A DNA stretch of 64,000 nt, taken from contig NZ_CAAGLX010000026.1 of NCBI RefSeq assembly GCF_900770955.1, positions 1 to 64,000 of the forward strand, given 5' to 3'. Under the pieces are notes generated by a model. It did no database searches. It had not been told where the DNA came from and worked only from the letters and a program-made list of their open reading frames with translations. This DNA comes from an uncultured Phascolarctobacterium sp. Lineage in GTDB: Bacteria > Bacillota > Negativicutes > Acidaminococcales > Acidaminococcaceae. This document shows, in pieces, positions 17,098-26,119 of this stretch. Made by a program: the position numbers and the translations under genes. The stretch's first letter is position 1. Each line of letters opens with the position of its first letter.

Positions 17098-18288
17098 ATG
17101 GATAAAAAAACAATTATAGAAGAAACAGAAAAATATTATCTGCCTGTATTCGGCAGATATCAGATGGTTATGGAGCTTGGCCAGGGCTGCCGTGTGTGGG
17201 ACAACGAGGGCAATGAGTATGTGGATGCCTTTGCCGGTATTGCAGTCAACAGTCTTGGTTACAATCATCCGGTGCTGGTGAAGGCTATCAGCGAGCAGGC
17301 AGGCAAGCTGATGCATTGCTCTAACCTGTATTATACCGAGATTCAGGCTAAGGCGTTGCGTATGGTGGCCGAGGCTACAGGTATGGACCGCATTTTCTTT
17401 GCCAACTGCGGCGCGGAGGGCAATGAGGGTGCTATGAAGCTGGCGCGTAAGTATGGCGTGAGCAAAGCGCCTACGAAATATAAAATTATTTCTGCGGACG
17501 AATCCTTCCACGGACGTACCTTTGATACACTGGCTGCTACCGGTCATGATTATTATCATGTCGGCTACGGTCCTCTGAGCCCCGGACACGTGCTTGTGCC
17601 CTACGGCGATATTAAGGCGCTGGAGGCTCAGATGGATGATAATGTCTGCGCTGTGCTGCTGGAGCCTATCCAAGGTGAGGGCGGCGTACATGTACCGCCT
17701 GACGAATATCTGCAGCAGGTGCGTGCGCTGTGCGACAAGCATGATGCGCTGCTGATTTTCGATGAGGTGCAGACAGGTGTGGCGCGTACCGGCAAATGGT
17801 TTGCTTATATGCATAGCGGCGTGAAGCCTGATATCCTGACCTTTGCCAAGGGCATCGGCGGCGGCTTCCCGGTTGCAGGCTTTGCTGTGCCGGAGCGTCT
17901 GGCGCATGTGTTTAAACCCGGTGACCATGGCGGCACTTTTGGCGGTAATCCGCTGGCCTGCGCTGCTGTATACGCAACGCTGACGACTATCAAGTCCGAA
18001 GGTCTGGTAGACAAGGTTGCGGAGAAGGGTGAATACTTTAAGAATGAGCTGCGTAAGCTGCAGGAAAAATATCCTGCCAGGGTTAAAGATGTGCGCGGAC
18101 GCGGCCTGATGCTGGGCATGGAGGTTGCCGGCGAGGGCAAGCCGATTGTGGAAAGCTGTCTGGCGAACAATGTTATTGTGAACTGCACTGCAGGCAATGT
18201 TATCCGCATTGTACCGCCGCTGATTATCAGCAAGGAAGAAATTGATATTGTGGTTGCTGCGCTGGATAAAGCGTTGGCGGCCTGTTAA
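17098..18288 (+). CDS. argD: Acetylornithine aminotransferase
   Basis: The 396-residue PLP enzyme (class III aminotransferase) converts N-acetylglutamate semialdehyde to N-acetylornithine. The Schiff-base lysine is K251 in FAKGIGGGFP, with the FDEVQTGVARTG motif before it and GGTFGGNPLACAA after it. The ATG at 17098 is 12 bases from GGGGGAG; an in-frame TTG at 17092 has better spacing, so the true start may be two codons earlier. Confidence 0.95.
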   Translation: MDKKTIIEETEKYYLPVFGRYQMVMELGQGCRVWDNEGNEYVDAFAGIAVNSLGYNHPVLVKAISEQAGKLMHCSNLYYTEIQAKALRMVAEATGMDRIFFANCGAEGNEGAMKLARKYGVSKAPTKYKIISADESFHGRTFDTLAATGHDYYHVGYGPLSPGHVLVPYGDIKALEAQMDDNVCAVLLEPIQGEGGVHVPPDEYLQQVRALCDKHDALLIFDEVQTGVARTGKWFAYMHSGVKPDILTFAKGIGGGFPVAGFAVPERLAHVFKPGDHGGTFGGNPLACAAVYATLTTIKSEGLVDKVAEKGEYFKNELRKLQEKYPARVKDVRGRGLMLGMEVAGEGKPIVESCLANNVIVNCTAGNVIRIVPPLIISKEEIDIVVAALDKALAAC

Positions 18289-18307
18289 AAACGAGAGGGG
18301 ATAAAAA

Positions 18308-19249
18308 ATGAGTTTAAAAGACAAAGACCTGATTTCTATTCATGACCTTAGCGTAGGCGAGGTCGCAACAATTCTTGATGTGGCAAAAAAATTGAAACGT
18401 AAGCAAAAGGCCGGTGAACCTCACCAGTATTTGAAGGGTAAAACTCTGGCTATGCTGTTCTCCAAGGCTTCTACACGTACCAGAACCTCTTTTGAGGTAG
18501 GCTTCTGGCAGCTGGGCGGCCATCCGATTTATCTGAGCGATTCCGCTTCCCAGATTGGTCGCGGCGAGCCTATCCGTGATACTGCGCGTGTACTTTCCCG
18601 CTTTGTTGACGGTATTATGATCCGTACTTTTTCCCATGATTCCGTTATTGAGCTGTCTAAATATGCAAGCGTTCCTGTTATCAACGGTCTGACCGACCTG
18701 CTGCATCCCTGCCAGGCGCTGACCGATATCTTCACTATTCAGGAGAAGATGAAGGTGCTTAAAGGCCGTAAGCTGGTTTATGTAGGCGACGGCAACAACA
18801 TGGCACACTCTTTGATGTTTGCCTGCGCTAAGGTTGGCATGAACATGATCTGCGCCAGCCCGAAGGGCTATCAGCCGGATCCGGAAATCCTGCGTCAGGC
18901 GCAGGAGGATGCTGCACAAACTGGCTGCAGCATTACTGTAGAGGAGGACCTCTTCAAGGCTGCTAAGGGCGCCGATGTGCTCTATACCGATGTATGGACC
19001 AGCATGGGCGAGGAGGCAGAGCGCGAGGTTCGTTTCAAAGCGCTGCATAATTATCAGATTAACCAGGCGCTGCTGAACGAAGCACGTCCGGAAGCAATCG
19101 TTTTGCACTGCCTGCCTGCACACCGTGGTGAAGAAATTACCGAGGAAGTGTTGGAGGGACCGCAATCTGTTGTGTTCGACCAGGCAGAGAACAGACTGCA
19201 TGTACAAAAGGCTATTATGGCCCTGCTGATGAGCGACGAAGTACTGTAA
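18308..19249 (+). CDS. argF: Ornithine carbamoyltransferase
   Basis: The 313-residue enzyme makes citrulline from ornithine and carbamoyl phosphate. The carbamoyl-phosphate loop STRTRT is at residues 55-60 and the ornithine-binding HCLPAHRG is near the C-terminus; LLHPCQALTD is also typical. Anabolic rather than catabolic function is inferred from its position in the arg cluster and the absence of arcA or arcC. Two hairpins follow and close the first arg transcript. Confidence 0.96.
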   Translation: MSLKDKDLISIHDLSVGEVATILDVAKKLKRKQKAGEPHQYLKGKTLAMLFSKASTRTRTSFEVGFWQLGGHPIYLSDSASQIGRGEPIRDTARVLSRFVDGIMIRTFSHDSVIELSKYASVPVINGLTDLLHPCQALTDIFTIQEKMKVLKGRKLVYVGDGNNMAHSLMFACAKVGMNMICASPKGYQPDPEILRQAQEDAAQTGCSITVEEDLFKAAKGADVLYTDVWTSMGEEAEREVRFKALHNYQINQALLNEARPEAIVLHCLPAHRGEEITEEVLEGPQSVVFDQAENRLHVQKAIMALLMSDEVL

Positions 19250-19273
19250 ATCAGGTCTTTAATGTATAAATAT

Positions 19274-19309
19274 AACGGCTGAGTGTATAGGTTTATATAC
19301 TTAGCCGTT
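19274..19309 (+). terminator. Hairpin downstream of argF
   Basis: AACGGCTGAGTGTATA pairs with TATATACTTAGCCGTT. The U tract is weak, so it may stabilise the 3' end rather than terminate. Confidence 0.55.
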
Positions 19310-19330
19310 CTTGTATACAGACAAAATTTT

Positions 19331-19359
19331 CTGAAATACGCTGTATTTCAGCTTTTTTG
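19331..19359 (+). terminator. Rho-independent terminator after argF
   Basis: The 9-bp stem CTGAAATAC / GTATTTCAG is followed by C and six T. It separates argCJBDF from argGH. Confidence 0.8.
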
Positions 19360-19404
19360 TTACATCCTGTACAGAAAAAGTATTGTATACATGCGCTAAA
19401 ATAC

Positions 19405-19473
19405 TTGATTTATGCATAAAAAGGGTATATAATACAAGAAGTTTGTAAGTTTATTCACTAATGCATAGCATTA
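19405..19473 (+). promoter_or_regulatory. argGH promoter with two palindromes, candidate ArgR sites
   Basis: TTGATT (19405-19410) and TATAAT (19428-19433) are 17 bases apart. The palindrome TTTATGCATAAA (19409-19420) fills the spacer, and TAATGC-ATA-GCATTA (19459-19473) lies downstream of the start point. ATGCATA-type half sites are like ARG boxes, so repression by ArgR is plausible but inferred. Confidence 0.65.
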
Positions 19474-19496
19474 TACAGAAATGGGAGGCTATTATA

Positions 19497-20717
19497 ATGA
19501 AAAAAGAAGATATTAAGAAAGTAGTTCTGGCTTACTCCGGTGGCCTTGATACATCCGTAATTATTCCTTGGCTGAAAGAGCATTACAACAACTGCGAGGT
19601 TATCGCTGCCTGTGCTGACCTTGGCCAAGGCGACGAGCTGGAGCCCGTTCATGACAAAGCACTGAAAACCGGTGCCAGCAAATGCTACATCATGGACCTG
19701 AAAGAAGAATTCATCAGCGACTATGTATGGCCCACTGTTAAAGCCGGTGCTGTATACGAAAAGAAATACCTGCTGGGTACTTCCTTCGCTCGTCCGCTGA
19801 TTGCTAAAAAATTAGTTGAAATCGCTGAAAAAGAAGGCGCTGATGCTATTGCTCACGGTGCTACCGGCAAAGGCAATGACCAGGTTCGTTTCGAGCTGTC
19901 TGTAAAAGCTCTGGCTCCGCAGCTGGCAATTATTGCTCCGTGGCGTGAGTGGGAACTGCGCAGCCGTGACCAGGAAATCGACTATGCTGCAGCACATAAC
20001 ATTCCTATCCCTGTATCCCATGACCATGATTATTCCATGGACCGTAACATGTGGCATCTGTCCCATGAAGGCAGCGACCTGGAGGATCCGTGGAATGCAC
20101 CTAAAGATGAACTGTTCATCGTTACCAACATTCCTGAAAAAGCTCCCGACAAACCGGAATATGTTGAGCTGGAATACGTTGAAGGCGTGCCTGTAAGCGT
20201 TAACGGCGAAAAACTCAGCCCGGCTAAGCTTGTTGAAAAGCTGAACGAAATCGGTATCCGCAATGCTGTTGGTATTACCGATATGGTTGAAGACCGTCTG
20301 GTTGGCATGAAATCCCGTGGTGTTTATGAAAACCCTGCCGGCGCTATCATCTACTACGGCCACAACGATCTGGAAAACCTTTGCCTGGACCGTGCAACCC
20401 AATCCTTCAAACAACAGGTTTCCATCCGTTATTCCGAGCTGGTTTACGATGGCATGTGGTTCAGCCCGCTGCGTGAGGCTCTGGATGCTTTCGTTAACGA
20501 AACTCAAAAAACCGTTACCGGTACTGTTCGCATGAAACTTTATAAAGGCAACATCTACAGTGCAGGCGTTAAATCCCCGTACTCCCTGTACAGCCAGGAA
20601 TATGTAACCTTCGGCGAAGACGAAGTTTACAACCAGGCAGATGCTACCGGCTTCATCAACCTCTTCGGCCTGCCGCTGAAAGTAAGAGCGCTGATGAAGA
20701 AAGGCAACCTGAAATAA
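19497..20717 (+). CDS. argG: Argininosuccinate synthase
   Basis: The 406-residue ATP-dependent enzyme joins citrulline and aspartate. The PP-loop [12 protein letters not shown] lies at the N-terminus, and [14 protein letters not shown] further on is diagnostic. The start ATG 19497 follows GGGAGG at 19483-19488. Its last stop base is the first base of argH (TAATG), so translation is coupled. Codon choice in argG differs slightly from argCJBDF, with more C-ending codons, as expected of a well-expressed gene. Confidence 0.97.
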   Translation: MKKEDIKKVVLAYSGGLDTSVIIPWLKEHYNNCEVIAACADLGQGDELEPVHDKALKTGASKCYIMDLKEEFISDYVWPTVKAGAVYEKKYLLGTSFARPLIAKKLVEIAEKEGADAIAHGATGKGNDQVRFELSVKALAPQLAIIAPWREWELRSRDQEIDYAAAHNIPIPVSHDHDYSMDRNMWHLSHEGSDLEDPWNAPKDELFIVTNIPEKAPDKPEYVELEYVEGVPVSVNGEKLSPAKLVEKLNEIGIRNAVGITDMVEDRLVGMKSRGVYENPAGAIIYYGHNDLENLCLDRATQSFKQQVSIRYSELVYDGMWFSPLREALDAFVNETQKTVTGTVRMKLYKGNIYSAGVKSPYSLYSQEYVTFGEDEVYNQADATGFINLFGLPLKVRALMKKGNLK

Positions 20718-22129
20718 TGGCCAAGCTTTGGGGCGGTCGTTTCAGTAAGAATACGAACGAATTGGTGGACGCATTTAATGCGTCCATTGATTTTGATAAA
20801 CGCTTATATCACGAGGATATCCGCGGCAGCATTGCTCATGCCGGTATGCTGGCGAAATGCGGTATCATTCCGGCAGAGGACGGGGAGAAGATCATTGCCG
20901 GTCTGAAAGACATCCTGGCTGATATTGAAGCAGGCAACTTCCATTTTGACGTTGCGCTGGAGGACATTCATATGAATGTGGAAGCGCGTCTGACCGAACG
21001 TATCGGCAGCGCCGGCGCCCGTCTGCATACCGCACGCAGTCGTAACGATCAGGTTGCGCTCGATATGCATATGTATATGAAGCGTGAGGTTGCCGAAATT
21101 GCCGAGCTTTTACTCAAATTTGAGGAGGCTCTTTTAACAGTTGCCAAAAAGCACGACAAAACTCTGATGCCTGGTTATACCCATCTGCAGCGTGCGCAAC
21201 CGATTACCTTTGCTCATCATATGCTGGCATATTTCAATATGCTGCAGCGTGACTTCCGCCGTCTGCTGGGCGTTTGGGAAGGCGCGGACATGATGCCTTT
21301 GGGTGCCGGTGCGATTGCAGGTACCACGTTCCCCATCGACCGCTTTATGGTTGCGGAGGAGCTGAACTTCGGCACAGTTTATCCGAACAGCATGGACGCA
21401 GTAAGCGACCGTGATTATATTATTGAATTCCTTTCCTTTGCTTCCACCCTCATGATGCATATGAGCCGTCTGAGCGAGGAAATCTGCCTCTGGAGCAGCA
21501 CCGAATTCGGCTTTGTGGAGCTGGACGATGCTTTTGCCACCGGCTCTTCCATGATGCCGCAGAAGAAGAACCCTGATATTTCCGAGCTGGTACGCGGCAA
21601 GACCGGCCGTGTGTATGGTCATCTGATGGCTATGCTGACGACGGCTAAAGGCCTGCCTCTGACCTATAACAAGGACCTGCAGGAGGATAAGGAAGGCTTC
21701 TTCGACGCTATCGACACCGTTAAATTCACGCTGGCTGTTTATCGTGATATGATTCTGACGATGACGGTTAATGTGGACAAGATGGCGCAGGCAGTGAGCA
21801 AGGATTTCTCCAATGCCACCGACCTGGCTGACTATCTGGTACGCAAGGGACTGCCCTTCCGTCAGGCACATGAGGTTGTCGGCAAATGTGTTGCCTATGC
21901 AATTCATCAGGGCAAATTCCTGCCGGAGATTTCTCTGGAGGAATACAAGCAGTTCTCCGACCTTTTCGAGAGCGACCTGCTGGTAGCCTTGAAGCCCGAG
22001 CATTGCGTAGAAGCACGTAAATCCTACGGTGGCCCTGCCTTCTCCGAAAACGAGAAGCAGTTCGCTATCGGCGACAAGGTGCTGGCTGTGCAGCAGGCTA
22101 AGCTGAATGAGCTGCAAAGCAAGCTGTAA
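20717..22129 (+). CDS. argH: Argininosuccinate lyase
   Basis: The 470-residue enzyme of the fumarase/aspartase superfamily splits argininosuccinate into arginine and fumarate. The family signature [12 protein letters not shown] is present, as are the N-terminal LWGGRFSKN and HTARSRNDQ motifs. Length is normal. The last 18 bases of the gene (22112-22129) recur at 22324-22341, marking an insertion or duplication right behind argH. Confidence 0.97.
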   Translation: MAKLWGGRFSKNTNELVDAFNASIDFDKRLYHEDIRGSIAHAGMLAKCGIIPAEDGEKIIAGLKDILADIEAGNFHFDVALEDIHMNVEARLTERIGSAGARLHTARSRNDQVALDMHMYMKREVAEIAELLLKFEEALLTVAKKHDKTLMPGYTHLQRAQPITFAHHMLAYFNMLQRDFRRLLGVWEGADMMPLGAGAIAGTTFPIDRFMVAEELNFGTVYPNSMDAVSDRDYIIEFLSFASTLMMHMSRLSEEICLWSSTEFGFVELDDAFATGSSMMPQKKNPDISELVRGKTGRVYGHLMAMLTTAKGLPLTYNKDLQEDKEGFFDAIDTVKFTLAVYRDMILTMTVNVDKMAQAVSKDFSNATDLADYLVRKGLPFRQAHEVVGKCVAYAIHQGKFLPEISLEEYKQFSDLFESDLLVALKPEHCVEARKSYGGPAFSENEKQFAIGDKVLAVQQAKLNELQSKL

Positions 22130-22151
22130 AAATTTAAAAGAGCAAAATTAT

Positions 22152-22182
22152 AGAGGCTGTCACGAAGGTGGCAGCCTCTTTG
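22152..22182 (+). terminator. Rho-independent terminator after argH
   Basis: AGAGGCTGTCAC pairs with GTGGCAGCCTCT across a GAAG loop, followed by a short T run. Confidence 0.8.
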
Positions 22183-22239
22183 CTTATAGTGCAGGGATTA
22201 GCAAAAATATCGACAAATTCTGATGGAAAATATAAAATT

Positions 22240-22345
22240 ATACTGAAATCAAATTCAGTGAAACGGAATTCAGTATAATGGAGGTTGCAGGATGTTTATC
22301 GGTAGAGAAGCAGAGTTACGGACCTGCAAAGCAAGCTGTAATTAA
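22240..22345 (+). pseudogene. Stub of an AAA-ATPase gene with its promoter region
   Basis: The 17-codon frame from ATG 22292 reads MFIGREAELR and then TCKASCN before TAA. MFIGREAELR is how many archaeal-type (DUF234-associated) AAA ATPases begin. After codon 10 the sequence becomes an imperfect copy of the argH 3' end, so the rest of the gene was lost by recombination. Upstream, ATACTGAA (22240-22247) and TTCAGTAT (22269-22276) form an inverted repeat with a further TTCAGT between them, a probable leftover promoter or operator. Confidence 0.6.
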
Positions 22346-22365
22346 AAGATAACGCGCTTAGCGCA

Positions 22366-22407
22366 TAAAAAATGAGCAAGACAGCAGTGAAGGCTGCTAT
22401 CTTGCTC
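22366..22407 (-). terminator. Terminator of the sodium-dependent transporter gene, probably bidirectional
   Basis: GAGCAAGACAGCAG and its near complement ending CTTGCTC (22374-22407) form a strong stem, with an A run before it (T run on the minus strand) and T-rich sequence after it. Confidence 0.75.
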
Positions 22408-22426
22408 GTTTTGTTTTTGTGTATGC

Positions 22427-23797
22427 TTATTTGAAGAACATTGCGTAATAGCCGTTGAAGAAGATATAGAGTACAATCAGCGGCAGAATGTAGGTTGCAT
22501 AAAAACGCATCCATTTCGGGAAGCCGATGCCTTTACCGGTATCAACCTCTTCAATGAATTTGTTCCAGCCCCAGCCGTAGCGGGTAGTGCAGAAGGCCAG
22601 GAAGATGAGACTGCCAAGCGGCAGGATGTTGTTGCTGACGAGGAAGTCTTCCAAATCCAGCACGCAGGTGCCTTTGCCCAGAGGCTCAAAGCCGCTCCAG
22701 ATATTGAAGCCGAAAACGCAGGGCAGGGACAGCAGAATCATGCCGATAACAGCAAAGGGGATGAGGCGACGGCGGTCACCGCCGGTCAGCTCGCAGATGC
22801 TGGAAATAATCATTTCGAATACGGCAATAACAGTGGACATTGCTGCGAAGAGCATGAAAAGGAAGAAGAGAGTGCCCCAGATACGTCCGCCGTTCATAGC
22901 GTTGAATACGTTGGGCAGAGTAATGAAGAGCAGGTTCGGGCCTGCATCCGGCTGGATACCGAAGCTGAAGCATGCCGGGAAGATAATCAGACCGGCAACG
23001 ACTGCTACGAAGGTATCGAGGAACATAATCCACAGCGCTTCGTTGGTGAGCTTCTGCTCCTTGCCGATGTAGCTGCCGAAGATGGACAGAGAGCCCATGC
23101 CGATGCTCAGGGTGAAGAAGGCCTGGCCCATAGCGGCGAAGATTACCTCGCGTACACCGTGCTCGGCAATTTTGCTGAAGTCGGGGTAGAGGTAATATTT
23201 GAGACCGGCTTCACTGCCCGGAAGCAGCATGGAGTTGGCGGCAAGCACAACCATCAGCACGATGAGGAAGGCCATCATAATCTTGGTGATGCGTTCAACG
23301 CCGTTGCGTACGCCGAGGTAGCAAACGCCGAAGCAGAGCATGATAATGATTGCCATATTGAAGGCCATAGTTGCGGGGTCCTGCAGCAGCGCACCGAAAA
23401 CGCTTTTGATGCCTTGGGCGTCCAGGCCGGAAAGATCACCGACAGCCATTTTATAAAGGAAATACAGCATCCAGCCGCTGACGGTGGTGTAGAACATCAT
23501 GAGGATGATGTTGCCGGCAATAGTTACATATTTGAACAGATGCCATTTAGTTCCCTTCGGCTCCAGTGTGTCGAAGGATTTTGCCGGGCTGCGTCTGCTG
23601 GCACGGCCGACGGCGAATTCTGCTACCATGATGGGCAGGCCCAAAAGCAGCAGGAAGCACAGGTAGATGAGCACAAAGGATGCGCCGCCATACTGACCTG
23701 TGACGAAGGGGAAGCGCCAGACGTTGCCTAAGCCAATGGCACAGCCGGCGGAAATCAGGATAAATCCCAGGCGTGAAGAAAAACTCTCACGTTCCAT
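22427..23797 (-). CDS. Neurotransmitter:sodium symporter family transporter
   Basis: The 456-residue protein is a polytopic inner-membrane sodium symporter of the LeuT/NSS family; bacterial members take up amino acids. The first helix has the family hallmark AGCAIGLGNVWRFPF, which forms the Na+ and substrate site, and about 11-12 hydrophobic segments follow. The end is short, as in bacterial 11-helix forms such as the tyrosine transporter Tyt1. Substrate cannot be called from sequence. It is monocistronic with its own terminator. Confidence 0.92.
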   Translation of the reverse strand: MERESFSSRLGFILISAGCAIGLGNVWRFPFVTGQYGGASFVLIYLCFLLLLGLPIMVAEFAVGRASRRSPAKSFDTLEPKGTKWHLFKYVTIAGNIILMMFYTTVSGWMLYFLYKMAVGDLSGLDAQGIKSVFGALLQDPATMAFNMAIIIMLCFGVCYLGVRNGVERITKIMMAFLIVLMVVLAANSMLLPGSEAGLKYYLYPDFSKIAEHGVREVIFAAMGQAFFTLSIGMGSLSIFGSYIGKEQKLTNEALWIMFLDTFVAVVAGLIIFPACFSFGIQPDAGPNLLFITLPNVFNAMNGGRIWGTLFFLFMLFAAMSTVIAVFEMIISSICELTGGDRRRLIPFAVIGMILLSLPCVFGFNIWSGFEPLGKGTCVLDLEDFLVSNNILPLGSLIFLAFCTTRYGWGWNKFIEEVDTGKGIGFPKWMRFYATYILPLIVLYIFFNGYYAMFFK

Positions 23798-23966
23798 AAT
23801 ACATATCGTCTCCTTACTGTTAGAATAATATCACAATTATAAACTATTCCGCTCTTTTTAGCAAGCTAAAGTGCAATGAAAGGTATGACTGTCTGTTTAG
23901 CTGACGGTACAATCGGACTAAGCCTTGTGGGAATAATAAATATTACAAACTGTTATAACATTTAAC

Positions 23967-23995
23967 TTGACTACAGGCAGAGCCTATTTTATAAT
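23967..23995 (+). promoter_or_regulatory. Strong promoter upstream of the 31-residue peptide gene
   Basis: TTGACT (23967-23972) and TATAAT (23990-23995) are separated by 17 bases. The transcript leader then holds CACACA / TGTGTG, a small stem just before the ribosome binding site. Confidence 0.8.
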
Positions 23996-24040
23996 AGCCT
24001 CACACACAGAGAAGCGTTTTGTGTGAAGAGGAGAATTAAT

Positions 24041-24136
24041 ATGGAGAAAAAGTATCTTATTATTTTGAGTACTGTTATTTTATCTTTATGCGGTGCTGCC
24101 AGCTTGGTTTACTATGATGCTCTTTTGAGAGCCTGA
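24041..24136 (+). CDS. Small membrane peptide, 31 residues
   Basis: ATG 24041 follows AGAGGAG with good spacing. The peptide starts MEKKYLIILSTVILSLCGAA and ends DALLRA, a single hydrophobic segment of about 20 residues with a positively charged N-terminus. It could be a membrane-inserted regulator, a toxin of a type I system or a short leader peptide. It has a near-consensus promoter and a terminator at 24241-24272, so it forms an independent unit of about 270 bases whose last 100 bases appear non-coding. I do not recognise a family. Confidence 0.6.
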   Translation: MEKKYLIILSTVILSLCGAASLVYYDALLRA

Positions 24137-24240
24137 GTAAATTAAAGCAGCGGATACTTACATCCGGCAATCTCAGCTAAAAGACATCATCAGATATAGA
24201 ATGCCTGCAGGATTACCCCACCGGATGCACAATAATTTCA

Positions 24241-24272
24241 AGGCGTAAGCAACGGAGCTTACGTCTTTTTTT
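24241..24272 (+). terminator. Rho-independent terminator of the small-peptide transcript
   Basis: GGCGTAAGC / GCTTACGTC form the stem, followed by seven T. Confidence 0.8.
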
Positions 24273-24469
24273 GTCTGCATATGTCTGCTTTCGGAGCATG
24301 CTGCGAAAGTATATAATTATAGTAAGGAATTTTCTTCGCACGGCAGGGGGCAACATGATATAATATAATTAATATAGAATGTCCATAATAAGCAGGATAA
24401 AAGTAAATATAGCATAGATTTAAAGAATACGCATTGACACTCTTGTTGGAATGAAGGAGGGATGAAGCA

Positions 24470-26119
24470 ATGCTGTTAGGTATTGATGTAGGCGGAACCT
24501 TTACGGATGCGGTGGTGCTGCGCCAGGGAGCTGTTGTGGCACAGGCCAAGCGTGCGACGACGCATGATGATGTGCTGCACTGCGTGCTGGCGGCGCTGGA
24601 TGCAGTGCTGCAGCCGGGAATGGCGCAGCAGCTGGAGCGTGTTGTAATATCCAGCACTATCGTAACCAACGCTTTGACCGAGGGCAGTCTGCCGCCGGCG
24701 TTTTTGGCAATTATCGCCGGCCCGGGCATGAACGTCAAAGGACATCTGCCGGTGACGCCGTATTATCTTTCGGGTTATGTGGACCATCGCGGCAAGATTA
24801 CGGTTAATATCGATTGGAGCAGGCATCAGGAGCTTTTGCGGCGCAAGGGCAGCGGCGTGTGTGCCGTGAGCGGCAAGTTTTCCGTGCGTAATCCGCAGTT
24901 GGAATATCAGGCGGAGCATGAGCTGAAAAAAAGCGGCTACAGCAAGGTGTTTTTGGGCAGTGAGCTTAGCGGTGAGCTGAACTTTGTGCGGCGCAGCAAT
25001 TCGGCCTATTTTTCCGCGCAGGTGTATGAGCTTTTCACCCGCTTCTGCAGACGCATCGAACGTGCTCTGGCAGAACGCGGCGTGAGCGCTCTGGTGCATA
25101 TTCTGAAGGCGGACGGCGGTACGCTGCCGCTGGAGGCAGCATTGCAGCAGCCGGTGGAGGCTGTGTTTACCGGTCCTGCGGCATCGGTGCTGGGCATAGA
25201 GGCGCTGGCTGCTCCCGCAGTGAACAGCATCTCGCTTGATGTTGGCGGCACTACTACCGACATTGCCTTCTGGGAGAACGGCCTGCCGCTGATGGCGCGC
25301 AAGGGAGCGGTTGTTGCCGGCTATCCTACGGCAGTACGTGCCTTTCATATGCGCAGCATCGGCATCGGCGGCGACAGCAGGCTGCATAAAACGGAAAACG
25401 GCTATACAGTAGGCCCTGAGCGAGAGGGTCCTGCTGCCGCTGTCGGCGGGAGCACGGCGACGCTGAGCGATGCGCTGATTACAGCAGGCTATGTGCATTT
25501 CGGTGATGAAGAACGTGCGCAGGCGGCGCTGGCAGCCTTGGGTGGTGAGCCGCAGGCGGAAGCACGCAAAATTATAGACGCTGCCGTGCAGCAGATACAG
25601 GCAACGATTCGGGAGATGCTGGACGAATGGGCCAAGCAGCCCGTATATACGGTTAACGATGTTATCAAGGGCACGGAATTCGTACCGCAGCAGCTGATTG
25701 GCGTCGGCGGCGGCGCACCGGGCTTAATCAGGGCGCTGGGCGAGGCTATGGCGCTGCCGGTGGATATTCCTGCCGGAGCGATGGTAGCGAATGCTATCGG
25801 CGCAGCGGTAGCAAGGCCGACGCTGAGCGCAGGACTGCGTGCGGATACGACCGACGGCTATTACATTATTCCTGAGGGCGGAAAACGCGAAGCCTTGCCG
25901 CGACGCTTCAGCAAGCAGGCGGCAGAGGAGCTGCTCGCAAGCTGGCTGCGGGAGCAGACGGCGCAGTGGCAGCTGCCCGACAGGGAAACAGAGCTTATCA
26001 GCTATGAGCATTTTCATACAGTACACGGCTATTACGAAACCGGCGATATCTACAGCCTGCGTATGCAGCTGAAGCCGGGAATTCTCTATAAGGTTACCGG
26101 CAGGGAGGTGAGCTTCTGA
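24470..26119 (+). CDS. Hydantoinase/oxoprolinase family protein (HyuA type)
   Basis: The 549-residue protein begins LLGIDVGGTFTDAVVL, the ATPase-fold N-terminus of the HyuA/oxoprolinase-A family, and has the second phosphate motif SLDVGGTTTDIAFW in the middle. Members hydrolyse cyclic amides such as 5-oxoproline or hydantoins, or carboxylate ketones, with ATP. The usual HyuB partner is absent here. Instead the stop overlaps the start of a histone-deacetylase-like gene, so the two are translated together. The substrate is unknown. The start at 24470 follows GGAGGG. Confidence 0.85.
   Translation: MLLGIDVGGTFTDAVVLRQGAVVAQAKRATTHDDVLHCVLAALDAVLQPGMAQQLERVVISSTIVTNALTEGSLPPAFLAIIAGPGMNVKGHLPVTPYYLSGYVDHRGKITVNIDWSRHQELLRRKGSGVCAVSGKFSVRNPQLEYQAEHELKKSGYSKVFLGSELSGELNFVRRSNSAYFSAQVYELFTRFCRRIERALAERGVSALVHILKADGGTLPLEAALQQPVEAVFTGPAASVLGIEALAAPAVNSISLDVGGTTTDIAFWENGLPLMARKGAVVAGYPTAVRAFHMRSIGIGGDSRLHKTENGYTVGPEREGPAAAVGGSTATLSDALITAGYVHFGDEERAQAALAALGGEPQAEARKIIDAAVQQIQATIREMLDEWAKQPVYTVNDVIKGTEFVPQQLIGVGGGAPGLIRALGEAMALPVDIPAGAMVANAIGAAVARPTLSAGLRADTTDGYYIIPEGGKREALPRRFSKQAAEELLASWLREQTAQWQLPDRETELISYEHFHTVHGYYETGDIYSLRMQLKPGILYKVTGREVSF

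Noticed and set aside
17047..18324. A 425-codon minus-strand frame opposite argD
   Set aside because: It mirrors argD exactly, which has all PLP-enzyme motifs.
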